The position numbers were made by a program, and so were the translations under genes. Shown piece by piece: positions 9,588 through 22,949 of a stretch of DNA of 64,000 nucleotides (the stretch's first letter is position 1; the number at the start of each line of letters is the position of its first letter). The stretch comes from Halothiobacillaceae bacterium (lineage in GTDB: Bacteria; Pseudomonadota; Gammaproteobacteria; Halothiobacillales; Halothiobacillaceae), in assembly GCA_028696185.1 (NCBI GenBank), contig JAQVHL010000006.1, forward strand, positions 23,296 to 87,295. Reading direction: 5' to 3'. The notes under the pieces were generated by a model, which saw only the letters and a program-made list of their open reading frames with translations, did not search any database and was not told the DNA's origin.

Positions 9588-11093
9588 TCAGGCGTTACGC
9601 CGTGTGGCCCGGTCCATCAGGAAGCGGGCGAGCAGCGGAACCGGGCGGCCAGTAGCGCCTTTTTTCTCGCCGCTCACCCAGGCCGTGCCGGCGATGTCCA
9701 GATGCGCCCAGCGGTGTTCGCTGGTGAAGCGCGACAGGAAGCAGGCCGCGCTGATCGCGCCCCCCTCGCGCCCGCCGATATTGGCCATGTCGGCAAAGTT
9801 GCTCTTGAGCAGTTCCTGATAGTCCTCCCATAGCGGCATTTCCCAGACACGGTCGCCGCTGGCCTCGCCCGCGCGAGTCAGCTCGTTCGCCAGGCCCCGG
9901 TGATTGCTCCACAGGCCGGAGGGCACGCGGCCCAGGGCAATGACACAGGCACCGGTGAGTGTGGCGATGTCGATCAGCACATCCGGCTTGTAACGGGCGG
10001 CGTAGGTCAGTGCGTCACAGAGTATCAGGCGTCCTTCCGCGTCGGTGTTGAGAATCTCGATGGTCTGGCCGGAGAGGCTCGTGACGATATCACCCGGTTT
10101 GATGGCCTGACCGTCAGGCATGTTCTCCACCGTCGGCACGATGCCGACCACGTTGATCGGCAGCTGCAGTTCGGCGCAGATGGACAGGAGTCCTAGCACC
10201 GTGGCGGCGCCGCTCATGTCGTATTTCATCTCGTCCATCTTCTCGCCGGGCTTGAGGGAAATTCCCCCGGTGTCGAAGGTCACGCCCTTGCCGACCAGAA
10301 CCACGGGCGCCTGACCGGCCTCGCCGCCCATGTGTTCCATGACGATCAGTTTCGGCGGCTGCGCACTGCCGCGCGCCACGGCAAGCAGGGCGCCCATGCC
10401 GAGTTTTTCCATGCGCGATTCGTCGAGTACTTCGGTGCTCAGTTGCGGATAGGTTTCGGTCAGCTTGCGTGCCTGATCGGCCAGATAGCTGGGCGTGCAG
10501 AGATTCCCCGGCAGGTTGGCCAGGTCGCGGGTCAGGTTGATGCCCGTAACCAGCGCGGCGGCCTGGCGCAGGGTGGCTTCGGCATCGAGCAGGTCGCGGC
10601 GATGCGGGATGACGAAGGTCAGCCGGCGCAGCGGGCGGCGCGGTTCGTCACGTTTGCTCTTGAGCTGGTCGAAACGGTAGCGTGCGTTTTCGATGCTGAG
10701 CACCGCCTGAGTCAGGTTGTCGGGGAATTCGCAGCCCTTGACCGGCAGTTCGGAAAGAAAGCTGACGCACTCGGTGGACCCCCGCTCGTTCAGCGCCTGC
10801 ACGGTGGCTACCATGGCTTTCTGGTAGGCCTTGAGGTCGAATTCCCGTTCCTTGCCCAGCCCGACCAGCAGCACGCGTTCGGCCTGGATGTTCGGCACAT
10901 GGTGCAGCAACAGGGTGTCGCCCGCCTTGCCGTCCATGTCGCCCCGGCGCAGGATGCTGCCGATCAAGCCCTCGCTGGCCTGATCGACCAGCTCGGCGGC
11001 GGGCGAGAGTTTGCGCGTTTCAAAAATGCCCAGAACCAGACAGGCGGTGCGCTGTTTTTCCGGGGAGCCACTTTTGGCGGAATATTCGAGCAT
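9588..11093 (-). CDS. pepA: Leucyl (cytosol) aminopeptidase PepA
   Basis: 501 residues, the usual length, with an N-terminus (EYSAKSGSPEKQR) that lines up with E. coli PepA. The catalytic domain has the M17 metal and active-site blocks: VGKGVTFDTGG, MDEMKYDMSGA and NTDAEGRL. PepA is a hexameric two-metal exopeptidase, and in some bacteria also a DNA-binding protein. The frame stays open far upstream on this strand, but that extension only mirrors the neighbouring gene. The start at 11093 is fixed by the family alignment. A 204-base gap separates it from the divergent PAS-GGDEF gene, so the two promoters should lie there. Confidence 0.96.
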   Translation of the reverse strand: MLEYSAKSGSPEKQRTACLVLGIFETRKLSPAAELVDQASEGLIGSILRRGDMDGKAGDTLLLHHVPNIQAERVLLVGLGKEREFDLKAYQKAMVATVQALNERGSTECVSFLSELPVKGCEFPDNLTQAVLSIENARYRFDQLKSKRDEPRRPLRRLTFVIPHRRDLLDAEATLRQAAALVTGINLTRDLANLPGNLCTPSYLADQARKLTETYPQLSTEVLDESRMEKLGMGALLAVARGSAQPPKLIVMEHMGGEAGQAPVVLVGKGVTFDTGGISLKPGEKMDEMKYDMSGAATVLGLLSICAELQLPINVVGIVPTVENMPDGQAIKPGDIVTSLSGQTIEILNTDAEGRLILCDALTYAARYKPDVLIDIATLTGACVIALGRVPSGLWSNHRGLANELTRAGEASGDRVWEMPLWEDYQELLKSNFADMANIGGREGGAISAACFLSRFTSEHRWAHLDIAGTAWVSGEKKGATGRPVPLLARFLMDRATRRNA

Positions 11094-11297
11094 GCGGAAA
11101 ATCCATTGAGACCGTGATTCCCGGATGATGACAGGACGCGCCTCGCCTCGCAATCCATGACGCCGGCGAGGGGAAAGGCCCGCGGGCATCCGTGCGCGCA
11201 TGCATAATCTGATAAATTGAAAAATTGCGCCGGCGCTACGCGCCACGACGACCGATCTGTTCAACGCGCGCCCGAAGCCGCGCTGCCCGGAGCCAAG

Positions 11298-14200
11298 ATG
11301 ATACGAGCCGATGTTGACAGCAAAGCCGTTCCCGTACGCCGCCCTCACGGGCGTCTTCTGGTTTCGTCGCTGGTTTTGCTGGCGGTTTTTCTGGCGGCGG
11401 GTGCCCTGGAGTACCGGCTGGCGCATAGTGCTTTCGAACGTGAGCTGATCGAGGAGGCGGGGAGCCTGCGCACGGCCTACCGTGTGGCGGTAGCCGTGAC
11501 CGAACGCGAGATGTTTCATGTCGCTACCTTTCTGGCGGAAGATCCTGGTATTCGCGAATTGATGGTGCAGGCGCGGGTGGCGCGTGAGGCCGAAGGGGGG
11601 GACGGTCCGCGTGCCGATGTGTTGCGCGAGGCCTTGTATGCACGGGTCCGCGATGGCTGGGATGCCGTGCGCGAGCGGCACGATGGACGTCAGCTGCACT
11701 TCCACTTGCCGCCGGCCACCAGCTTCCTGCGTGTGCATGCGCCGGCACGGCATGGCGATGACCTGTCCGCTGTGCGCCCGATGGTGCAGGCGGTCAATAC
11801 CGATGGCCTGCCGCGCTCGGGTTATGAGGTCGGGCGTATTTACGCCGGCCTGCGTGCGGTGGTTCCGGTGAAGGCGCCCGAGGACGATGAGCGGGTCGGG
11901 TCCATCGAGGTGGGGGTGGGCTTCACCGAACTTCTGGAGCAGCTTGATCGCAGCACCCGGGCTTCCTTCGCCGTGCTGCTGCGTCAGGCGGTGGTGGAAC
12001 GCAATACCTGGGAAGACTATCGCCAGGTGCAGAATCTCAAGCGCCTGACCCAATGCGGTTGTTATGTGGAGGCGGTGTCCCGCCCTGATGCCGAAGGCTG
12101 GCTGGAGAGCGTGCCGGATACCCGTGATCTGCCGACGGAAGGATATACCCTGCTGTCTACCGGCGGACGCTGGTATAACGTGGTGCGCATGCCTTTGCAG
12201 GACTTCAGCGATGTACGCAATCCGAAGGGGGAAACCGTGGGTAGCGTGCTGGCCTGGAGTGACCGTACCGAGCAGGTGATGGCCTTCCGCCAGGCGCAGC
12301 TGAGTTTTCTCGTCGCCCTGGGCGGGGTGTATCTGTTGATCGTCGCCGGGGCCTGGCGGGTGTTGCGCCGCGAGGTGGGCAGTATCCAGGGGGAGTTGCG
12401 CGCCTCCCGCGCCCAGTTGCAGCACTTGATGGCGGTAAGTCCGGCCGTGCTCTATCAGGTGCGCCTGAAGGAAGGGACTGCATCGAGCTTTCTGTCCGCC
12501 AACCTGTTCGAGGTATTCGGCTACCGACCGGAAAATGTGGTGGGTGATGCGTCCTGGTGGCAGGCCGGCATTCATCCGGATGACCGGGAAGCGGTGGCGC
12601 GGACGCTGGACTGGCAGCGCTGGCCGGGTGGGCGCATCAGCCGGCGCTATCGTTTCCAGCATGCGGACGGGCATTACCTGTGGGTGGCCGACCAGGTCAG
12701 TGTGGTCTTCGATGAACGTGGTGCCGCGCAGGAGCTGGTGGGCATGCTGGCGGTCATCGACCGCGAAATGGGTGACCGCGACCGTCTGGAGCGCATCGCC
12801 GCCAACGTGCCGGGCATGGTCTACCAGTACCAGCTGCATGACGATGGTCGCTCCAGTTTTCCCTACACCAGCGAAGGCATACGCACCATTTACGAGGTCG
12901 AGCCCGAGGAGGCGCGGCGAAATGCCGCAAGCGTGCTGGATCGCGTCCATCCGGAAGATCGCGAGCGTGTACTGGGGCGCATTCTGGATTCGGCGGCGAG
13001 CCTTGCGGTCTGGCGCGACCAGTATCGGGTCGTACTGCCCCGGCGGGGCGAGCGCTGGGTCGAAGGTGTGGCTACACCGCAGAAACTGCAGGATGGCAGT
13101 GTGCTCTGGCACGGCTATCTTTTCGACATCAGCGAGCGCAAGCAGGCCGAGCGTCAGCGTGACATGCTGGCGGCCGTTGTGGAAAACGCTGCCGACATCA
13201 TCGTGGTCAAGGATCTTGACCTGCGTGTGATTGCGACCAACACGGCTTTCGCCCGTGCGGCCGGTTACACGCGCATCGAAGACATGCTGGGCAAGACCGA
13301 CGCGGAGATTTTCGGCCTGTCCGAACAGGATGAGCCGGTGCGCGGCTACATGCGTGACGAGCGCCGCGCGCAGGCGTTGCCGCGTGGCGAGTGCCTGCTG
13401 ATCGAGGAGCCGGTCAAGCACGCCGACGGCAGCCTGCATGTGGTGCTGACCCGCAAGTTCCCGGTCTACGACCGCGAGGGGCGGCTCATCGCCACGGCAA
13501 ACATCTCAAGTGACATTACCGAACGCAAGACTATCGAGGACGCGCTTCGTGCGAGCGAGTCGCGCTACCGGCTCATTGCCGAGAACATGCAGGATCTCAT
13601 CTGCCTGCACGAACCCGACGGGCGCTACACCTATGTCAGTCCCTCGGTGCGCGGTCTTCTGGGGTTCGCCCCGGAGGATCTGATCGGGCACGACCCCTAC
13701 ATGCTGTTTCATCCCGAGGACGCGCAACGCATTCGCGCGGCTTCGCCTGCGCCTGCGCTGGACGGGCAGGCGAATGCGCCGATTGAATACCGCATCCTTA
13801 CCCGTGACGGGCACTGGCGCTGGTTTGAAACCCGCACCATCCCGCTGCGTGGCGCGGATGATCAGATCACTGCGCTGCAGACCGTCTCGCGCGATGTGAC
13901 CGACAAGGTGGAGGCCGAGCAGGCGCTGGCACGCAGTGAACGTCTGTACCGCAGCATCTTCGAGAATGTCGATGAAGCGATCTTCCTCGTGCGGGTCGAG
14001 GCGAACGGACAATTCCGCTATGTGGCGCACAACCCTCATCATGCCCGTGCCACGGGTTTGACGACGCAGGCGCTGGTCGGCCATACACCTGAAGAGCTGC
14101 TGCCGGCCGACCTGGCCGAGCAGGTTCAGGTCCATTACCGGCAGTGTCTGGACGTGGCGCAGCCCATCCAGTACACGGAGGTGCTGTCCCTGCCCGGCGG

Positions 14201-15992
14201 GCGGCGCACCTGGTTGACCGGTCTGTATCCGGTACATGACGAGACGGGGCGTATCGAGCTGATCGTGGGGCTCTCACTGGACATTACCGAGCGCAATCGC
14301 CTGGAGCAGGACTTGCGCGCAAGCGAGGAGCGCCTGCGTCTGACGCTGGAAGCGGTGCAGGACGGTGTGTGGGATTGGGATTTGGCCAGCTCGCGCGTTA
14401 CTTGGGATGCGCGCTGCTACGAGATGCTCGGTTACGCCCCGCAATCCTTCATGCTTGACAAGTCGCGGGTGATGGAATTGATTCATCCGGATGACTGCAT
14501 GCCGATGTTCGCCGAAGTTGAGCGCTCCATGGCGGACAAGGCGCGCTTTCGCGTCGAGTTCCGTCTGCGTCGCGCCGATGGCGAATGGCTGTGGGTCGAG
14601 GGCCGCGGCATGGTGATCGAATTCGAGGAGGGACGGCCTCGGCGCGTCATCGGCACGCATACCGACATCACCGAGCGTGTGCGTGCCCGTCGCGAGATCG
14701 AGCGCCTTTCCCGTCACAACGAGCGGCTGCTGATGGCGGCGGCAGAGGGCATCTACGGTGTCGATGCCCAGGGCCGGGCGACTTTCGCCAACCCGGCCGT
14801 CACCCGTCTGTTGGGTTACGCGCGTGAGGAAGTGCTGGGGCAGCCGGCGCATCGGTTGTTCCATCCCACGCGCCCCGACGGCGCGCCTTACCCCGCTGAA
14901 CGTTGCCCGATGGCCCTGACCTTGCAGGACGGGCAGGATCGGCACTCGATCAACGACTGGTTCCGCCACAAGGACGGGCATTTCGTGCCGGTGTCCCTGT
15001 CGGTGGCGGCGGTACAGGAGGAAGACGGTCAACCCGGCGCGGTGGTGGTGTTCCAGGACATGACCGAGCGCTACCGGGCAGAAGAGGCTTTGCGCGCCGC
15101 ACGCACCCGTCTGGCCACCATCATCGAGCAGTTCCATGGCGGCGTGCTGGTGGAGGACGAAACCCGGCACATTGTCCTGCTCAACCAAAGCTTTCTCGAC
15201 CTGTTCGGCATGCCGGTCACGCCGGAGGTTTTGCTCGGGCAGGATTGCACCGACAGCGCCACGCAGGCCGCCCCGTTGTTCATCGATCCAGAAGCCTTTG
15301 TCATGCGCATCGACGAGCTGATCGCGTGCCGTGCCCCAGCCATTGGCGAGGAGCTGGCGTTGGTCGATGGGCGCACTTTCGAGCGCGATTACCTGCCTAT
15401 CCTCGCCGGTCACCGCTTCATCGGCCATCTCTGGCTCTACCGTGACATTACCGAGCGCAAGCAGCGGGAGCTGGAGCTGCGCCGTCTGGCCACCACCGAT
15501 CCCTTGACCGGACTGGCCAACCGGCGCTACTTCCTTGAGCGCGCCGACCAGGAGCTGCACCGTATCCAGCGTTACGGGCAGGAAGCGGTGCTGCTCATGA
15601 TCGATCTGGATCATTTCAAACGCATCAATGACCACTACGGACACGCGGTGGGGGACGAGGCGCTGCGACGCTTTGCCTTATGTACGCGCCAGATGCTGCG
15701 TCGCAGCGACCTGGCCGGGCGGCTGGGGGGGGAGGAGTTCGCCTTGCTCCTGCCGGGCACGGGGCTTGCTGGCGCTCTGGAGATCAGCGAACGGCTGCGT
15801 TGTGCGGTGGCGGACATCGTGGTGCCGGTCGGGACCGAGGGCGTGAGCTTCACCATCAGCCTGGGTGTGACGGCCATGCATCAGGACGATGAAAAGATTG
15901 AGGCCGCGCTGGCGCGTGCCGACGATGCGCTCTACAAGGCCAAGCAGGAAGGGCGCAACCGGGTGTGTGCGTCAGCCGTGAACGGCGGCTGA
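11298..15992 (+). CDS. Membrane diguanylate cyclase with Cache-type sensor, eight PAS domains and GGDEF
   Basis: 1564 residues from ATG 11298, which has GGAG five bases upstream; a TTG at 11217 is in frame but has no Shine-Dalgarno. Order: membrane helix (about 17-37), periplasmic sensor (40-330) with LHFHLPPATSFLR and DDLSAVRPMV as in dCache_3 domains, second helix (333-357), then PAS domains starting near residues 371, 495, 621, 754, 882, 1010, 1140 and 1269, most ending in ITER-type motifs. The C-terminal GGDEF domain (about 1398-1564) has active site GGEEF at 1477-1481 and an intact RxxD inhibitory site (RRSD). It should make c-di-GMP in response to an extracytoplasmic ligand plus several cytoplasmic cues. 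No EAL domain is present. Eight PAS modules is unusually many. Confidence 0.9.
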   Translation: MIRADVDSKAVPVRRPHGRLLVSSLVLLAVFLAAGALEYRLAHSAFERELIEEAGSLRTAYRVAVAVTEREMFHVATFLAEDPGIRELMVQARVAREAEGGDGPRADVLREALYARVRDGWDAVRERHDGRQLHFHLPPATSFLRVHAPARHGDDLSAVRPMVQAVNTDGLPRSGYEVGRIYAGLRAVVPVKAPEDDERVGSIEVGVGFTELLEQLDRSTRASFAVLLRQAVVERNTWEDYRQVQNLKRLTQCGCYVEAVSRPDAEGWLESVPDTRDLPTEGYTLLSTGGRWYNVVRMPLQDFSDVRNPKGETVGSVLAWSDRTEQVMAFRQAQLSFLVALGGVYLLIVAGAWRVLRREVGSIQGELRASRAQLQHLMAVSPAVLYQVRLKEGTASSFLSANLFEVFGYRPENVVGDASWWQAGIHPDDREAVARTLDWQRWPGGRISRRYRFQHADGHYLWVADQVSVVFDERGAAQELVGMLAVIDREMGDRDRLERIAANVPGMVYQYQLHDDGRSSFPYTSEGIRTIYEVEPEEARRNAASVLDRVHPEDRERVLGRILDSAASLAVWRDQYRVVLPRRGERWVEGVATPQKLQDGSVLWHGYLFDISERKQAERQRDMLAAVVENAADIIVVKDLDLRVIATNTAFARAAGYTRIEDMLGKTDAEIFGLSEQDEPVRGYMRDERRAQALPRGECLLIEEPVKHADGSLHVVLTRKFPVYDREGRLIATANISSDITERKTIEDALRASESRYRLIAENMQDLICLHEPDGRYTYVSPSVRGLLGFAPEDLIGHDPYMLFHPEDAQRIRAASPAPALDGQANAPIEYRILTRDGHWRWFETRTIPLRGADDQITALQTVSRDVTDKVEAEQALARSERLYRSIFENVDEAIFLVRVEANGQFRYVAHNPHHARATGLTTQALVGHTPEELLPADLAEQVQVHYRQCLDVAQPIQYTEVLSLPGGRRTWLTGLYPVHDETGRIELIVGLSLDITERNRLEQDLRASEERLRLTLEAVQDGVWDWDLASSRVTWDARCYEMLGYAPQSFMLDKSRVMELIHPDDCMPMFAEVERSMADKARFRVEFRLRRADGEWLWVEGRGMVIEFEEGRPRRVIGTHTDITERVRARREIERLSRHNERLLMAAAEGIYGVDAQGRATFANPAVTRLLGYAREEVLGQPAHRLFHPTRPDGAPYPAERCPMALTLQDGQDRHSINDWFRHKDGHFVPVSLSVAAVQEEDGQPGAVVVFQDMTERYRAEEALRAARTRLATIIEQFHGGVLVEDETRHIVLLNQSFLDLFGMPVTPEVLLGQDCTDSATQAAPLFIDPEAFVMRIDELIACRAPAIGEELALVDGRTFERDYLPILAGHRFIGHLWLYRDITERKQRELELRRLATTDPLTGLANRRYFLERADQELHRIQRYGQEAVLLMIDLDHFKRINDHYGHAVGDEALRRFALCTRQMLRRSDLAGRLGGEEFALLLPGTGLAGALEISERLRCAVADIVVPVGTEGVSFTISLGVTAMHQDDEKIEAALARADDALYKAKQEGRNRVCASAVNGG

Positions 15993-18622
<2,630 letters not shown>

Positions 18623-18641
18623 TGGCCGCGACTCACCCTGA

Positions 18642-19940
<1,299 letters not shown>

Positions 19941-19950
19941 GGCCGGATGA

Positions 19951-20280
19951 ATGCGGTGGGTGGTGTTGTTGCTCACCGTACTCCTGGCCGGTCTGCAATA
20001 CCGGCTGTGGGTCGGTGACGACAGCCTGCCGCATGCCTGGGCGCTCAAGGCCCGGCTGGAGGCACAGAAAGAAGAAAACGAGCGTCTTGCCCAGCGCAAC
20101 CGGACGCTCGAAGCCGAAGTGATCGATCTGAAAACCGGTCTGGACGCCATTGAGGAGCGAGCCCGCAGCGAGCTGGGCCTGATCCGCAAAGGCGAAACCT
20201 TCTATCAGGTGCTGGAAAGCCCACCCCCCGTCGGCACCCCGGCGCCGCTTGTCGTTCCGCCTGTCGGTTCCGGTCAATGA
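19951..20280 (+). CDS. ftsB: Cell division protein FtsB
   Basis: 109 residues: a short cytoplasmic start, one membrane helix (about 2-16) and a periplasmic coiled coil (residues 35-70) rich in E, R and L heptads, ending in a Pro/Val-rich tail. FtsB bridges FtsL and FtsQ in the divisome. It starts 10 bases after eno and its stop overlaps the ispD start by four bases. Position between eno and ispD is the standard one, which supports the call despite the family's low sequence conservation. Confidence 0.9.
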   Translation: MRWVVLLLTVLLAGLQYRLWVGDDSLPHAWALKARLEAQKEENERLAQRNRTLEAEVIDLKTGLDAIEERARSELGLIRKGETFYQVLESPPPVGTPAPLVVPPVGSGQ

Positions 20281-20984
20281 CCCCGTCGTTCTGGTGGATC
20301 GTCCCCGCTGCGGGGATCGGCGCCCGCATGGGGGCCGATTTGCCCAAGCAATACCTGGAGCTGGCCGGAAAACCCGTGCTGGCGCATACCCTGGAGCGTC
20401 TCCTGGCCGTGCCGGGCTGGCGGGGACTTGTGCTGGCGCTCTCCGAAGACGATCGCTGGTGGGAAGGGCTGCCTCAGGCCGCGCATCCGGGCGTGATCCG
20501 CTGTTGCGGAGGGCGTGAGCGCGGCGACAGCGTGCTCAATGCCCTGCGTGTCCTGGACGGACGCGCCAAAGAGCGTGACTGGGTGCTGGTGCATGATGCC
20601 GCGCGCCCCTGCCTGCGTGTACGTGACGTTCAGCGTCTCTTGGCTGCACTGGCGGATGATCCCGTCGGCGGTCTTCTGGCTACACCGGTACGCGATACCA
20701 TGAAGCGCGCCGATGCCGAGGGCCGGGTGGCGGCGACCGTGCCACGCGAGGCGCTCTGGCATGCACTGACGCCGCAGATGTTCCGCTATGGCGTGCTGCG
20801 CGAGGCGCTGGAATCCGCTGCCCAGGCCGGGGCGGGGGTAACCGACGAGGCCTCGGCCATCGAACGCCTGGGTGGGCGTCCGCGACTGATCGAGGGGCAT
20901 GACGACAATATCAAGGTGACCCGCCCCGGCGATCTGTGGCTGGCGCGGGTTTTTCTTCAGGCGCAGAGTGAGGAGGGTGCATGA
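20277..20984 (+). CDS. ispD: 2-C-methyl-D-erythritol 4-phosphate cytidylyltransferase
   Basis: 235 residues. The N-terminal nucleotide-binding loop [17 protein letters not shown] and the later VHDAARPC and TDEASAIE blocks are IspD signatures. It joins CTP to methylerythritol phosphate in the MEP isoprenoid pathway, so isoprenoids are made by that route. The start overlaps the ftsB stop and the stop overlaps the ispF start (both ATGA), so the three are coupled. Confidence 0.96.
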   Translation: MTPSFWWIVPAAGIGARMGADLPKQYLELAGKPVLAHTLERLLAVPGWRGLVLALSEDDRWWEGLPQAAHPGVIRCCGGRERGDSVLNALRVLDGRAKERDWVLVHDAARPCLRVRDVQRLLAALADDPVGGLLATPVRDTMKRADAEGRVAATVPREALWHALTPQMFRYGVLREALESAAQAGAGVTDEASAIERLGGRPRLIEGHDDNIKVTRPGDLWLARVFLQAQSEEGA

Positions 20985-21463
20985 GCACGATCCGTATTGG
21001 TCAGGGTTTCGATGTCCATGCCTTTGGGCCGGGCGACTCGGTGACGCTGGGCGGGGTGCGCATTCCGTTCAGCAAGGGCATCGTCGCTCATTCGGACGGC
21101 GATGTCGTCCTGCATGCGCTCTGCGATGCCCTGCTGGGTGCCTTGGCACTGGGGGACATCGGACATCATTTTCCGGACACCGATCCGCGCTGGAAGGAGG
21201 CGGATAGCCGGGTGTTGCTGCGTGCGGTGATGGGATTGGTGCATACCCATGGCTATCGGGTGGGGAATGTCGATCTGACCATCATGGCGGAAGCGCCACG
21301 CATCGCGCCCTGGGTGGAGCTGATGCGCGCCGAAATCGCACGCGGACTGGGCACGGAGAATGCCGCCGTGTCGGTCAAGGCCACCACGATGGAGAAACTG
21401 GGCTTCGTCGGTCGCGGTGAGGGCATCACCGCCCTGGCGGTGGTGCTGCTGCAGGCGGTTTGA
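20981..21463 (+). CDS. ispF: 2-C-methyl-D-erythritol 2,4-cyclodiphosphate synthase
   Basis: 160 residues, the standard size. The metal ligands appear in GFDVHAF and the [17 protein letters not shown] signature. [11 protein letters not shown] is the flexible-loop block. It closes the cyclodiphosphate ring, the step after IspE in the MEP pathway. It is the last gene of the pyrG run; no terminator is visible directly after it, and the next 400 bases carry no gene. Confidence 0.96.
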   Translation: MSTIRIGQGFDVHAFGPGDSVTLGGVRIPFSKGIVAHSDGDVVLHALCDALLGALALGDIGHHFPDTDPRWKEADSRVLLRAVMGLVHTHGYRVGNVDLTIMAEAPRIAPWVELMRAEIARGLGTENAAVSVKATTMEKLGFVGRGEGITALAVVLLQAV

Positions 21464-21740
21464 CGGCGCCTGCGAGAGAGCTGTGCCTGCGCTTGGTGCG
21501 CGGCTGCACTGCTTCAGTGCCTTGAGCCGGTGCTGTGGCCTCAAACACCGTAGATCGGCAGATTTCGCCTGTTTGCGATGCGTGAGGTGGTGGATGCGGG
21601 CTCAGGCGTGTGTGCGGAGCTCTTGTGTGCTTCGTTTGTTTTTTCTCATTGAATCGTATTGTGTTTTTTTGGATTCAGGGGCCGGGATGGGCTTTGGTTC
21701 ATGTCCTGGCCGGATGTGAAAGAATCCTGTAACCAATCTC
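21464..21740. other. Intergenic stretch without a gene, with an AT-rich segment
   Basis: I find no supportable reading frame here. Bases 21630-21690 are distinctly AT-rich, with long T runs, against a GC-rich background. This could be a bent or IHF-type region upstream of the sigma-54-like promoter that follows, but no specific site can be named. Confidence 0.4.
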
Positions 21741-21756
21741 TGGCATAGTGCATGCT
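21741..21756 (+). promoter_or_regulatory. Putative sigma-54 (-24/-12) promoter
   Basis: TGGCATAGTGCATGCT matches the sigma-54 consensus TGGCACG-N4-TTGCW at 9 of 12 specified bases, with the invariant GG and GC at the correct spacing. Predicted transcription start is about 21767. An AT-rich segment lies just upstream. A rho-independent terminator lies 85 bases downstream, so the immediate product would be a short RNA or an attenuated leader. Confidence 0.4.
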
Positions 21757-21766
21757 TGATAGTGGT

Positions 21767-21852
21767 TGCCAGGCACGCGCGAGAGCCTTGCATGGCGCCA
21801 TTTGACTCCTCCTGTTATTGTTGGGGCGCTCTCACTGGGCGCCCTTTTTTTT
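21767..21852 (+). ncRNA. Candidate small RNA or attenuated leader upstream of the PDC-sensor gene
   Basis: About 86 bases between the sigma-54-like start and the end of the T tract. It contains a perfect 10-base palindrome (ATGGCGCCAT, 21792-21801). GAGAGC (21781-21786) can pair with GCTCTC (21828-21833), which overlaps the left arm of the terminator, so the two folds compete. No Rfam family is recognised. Both an independent small RNA and a leader controlling the 21886 gene are possible; existence is inferred from signals only. Confidence 0.35.
21824..21852 (+). terminator. Rho-independent terminator
   Basis: Stem GGGCGC / GCGCCC (21824-21829 with 21839-21844), nine-base loop, then eight T. 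It sits 34 bases before the start of the PDC-sensor gene, so it ends whatever is transcribed from the 21.7 kb region unless read through. Confidence 0.75.
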
Positions 21853-21885
21853 GACGGGAAGGCTACCTTGCGCGGAGAGCCGGCC

Positions 21886-22866
21886 ATGTTGACCCCGAAT
21901 TATGTCAGCCTTATCGAACGCTACCATGAGCACCGCGACGCGATACGCGAGCTGCTTGAGTCCATCATCACCGGCATCGCCGAATCCCGTCTTCTCGCCG
22001 ACCAGGAGGCGCAGCGCCAGGCCCTGCAGCGCCTTACCGGGATGTACCCCTTCGTCGATATGCTGTATGTGCTGGACGAGGAGGGTGTGCAGCGCAGCGA
22101 GTTCGCCGTCGATGAGCGGCGGCAGGTCAGTGGGGAGCACGACCGAGGATTGGGGCGAGACCGCAGCCAGCGGCCCTACTATGTGGCGGTGCGCGCGAAG
22201 AGCGCGCTGATTACCACGGAACCGTATCTTTCCTCCACCGACCGGGGCTTGTGTCTGTCCGCCGCCTTGCCCCTGCGTTCGGCCCAGACGCTGGGCTATC
22301 TTGTGATCGATGTGGATCTGGAGCGGCTTATAGGCTTCATTCTGGGCGATACGGCGCGCAGGCGTTTCGAACCCTTCTTCAAGGGGGTCTACACCTTGAT
22401 GGCCATGGGGCTTCTGGCCGTGGCGGGCATCCTGTTCTTCAGTGCCGGTGCGGAGATTCTCGATACCTTGAGTCACCCGGCGGGCTCCAAGGAGCTGCGC
22501 ATCAAGCCCTTCGAGATCATTATCGTGCTGACGCTGGCGCTGGCGATCTTCGATCTGGCCAAGACGGTTTTCGAGGAGGAGGTGTTGATGGAAAAGGACA
22601 TCTTCCGTCACAGCTCTACCCGACGTACCATCACCCGTTTCGTGGCTGCCATCCTCATCGCCCTGTCCATCGAGGGCCTGTTGCTGATGTTCAAGGCGGC
22701 GATGGGTTATGGCGATCAGACCGGGCACGCCGCGCTGATCATTCTGGCTTCGGCGGGTTTGTTGACCGCGCTGGGGGTGTACGTCTACCTTGGCGCGCGG
22801 GCCGAGGCGATCCTGCTGGGTTTGCGCCGCGCGTCGCCGCCGGCGCCACCCCGCCGGGAGGGCTAG
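21886..22866 (+). CDS. Membrane protein with PDC/Cache-like sensor domain
   Basis: 326 residues from ATG 21886, with GGAGAG six bases upstream; in-frame starts further upstream lie inside the terminator and are less likely. Residues 1-140 are soluble and resemble a PDC/Cache fold, with YVLDEEGVQRSEF, a DRSQRPYYV block and AALPLRSAQTLGYLVIDVDL. Then come about four membrane helices (roughly residues 165-185, 210-230, 250-275, 285-305). There is no output domain such as a kinase or GGDEF. Similar sensor-only membrane proteins are known but uncharacterised; the function is unknown. It is monocistronic, bounded by terminators on both sides. Confidence 0.6.
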   Translation: MLTPNYVSLIERYHEHRDAIRELLESIITGIAESRLLADQEAQRQALQRLTGMYPFVDMLYVLDEEGVQRSEFAVDERRQVSGEHDRGLGRDRSQRPYYVAVRAKSALITTEPYLSSTDRGLCLSAALPLRSAQTLGYLVIDVDLERLIGFILGDTARRRFEPFFKGVYTLMAMGLLAVAGILFFSAGAEILDTLSHPAGSKELRIKPFEIIIVLTLALAIFDLAKTVFEEEVLMEKDIFRHSSTRRTITRFVAAILIALSIEGLLLMFKAAMGYGDQTGHAALIILASAGLLTALGVYVYLGARAEAILLGLRRASPPAPPRREG

Positions 22867-22898
22867 CCGCTGACGGGACAAGGTGCGGCATGCATCGG

Positions 22899-22927
22899 GC
22901 GCCGGCATGTTCCGGCGCTTTTTTTTT
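22899..22927 (+). terminator. Rho-independent terminator after the PDC-sensor gene
   Basis: Stem GCGCCGG / CCGGCGC with six-base loop (22906-22911) followed by nine T. It lies 33 bases after the stop codon and 23 before nagZ. Confidence 0.85.
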
Positions 22928-22949
22928 GTTTTTGAGTGGGAGGACGCGA

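Noticed and set aside
11217..11297. TTG-initiated N-terminal extension of the PAS-GGDEF protein
   Set aside because: No ribosome-binding site; ATG 11298 has GGAG at good spacing and puts the first membrane helix near the N-terminus.
11094..13439. Long minus-strand open frame extending pepA upstream to over 1200 codons
   Set aside because: It lies antisense to the PAS-GGDEF gene, and PepA alignment fixes the start at 11093. GC-rich coding DNA often keeps antisense frames open.
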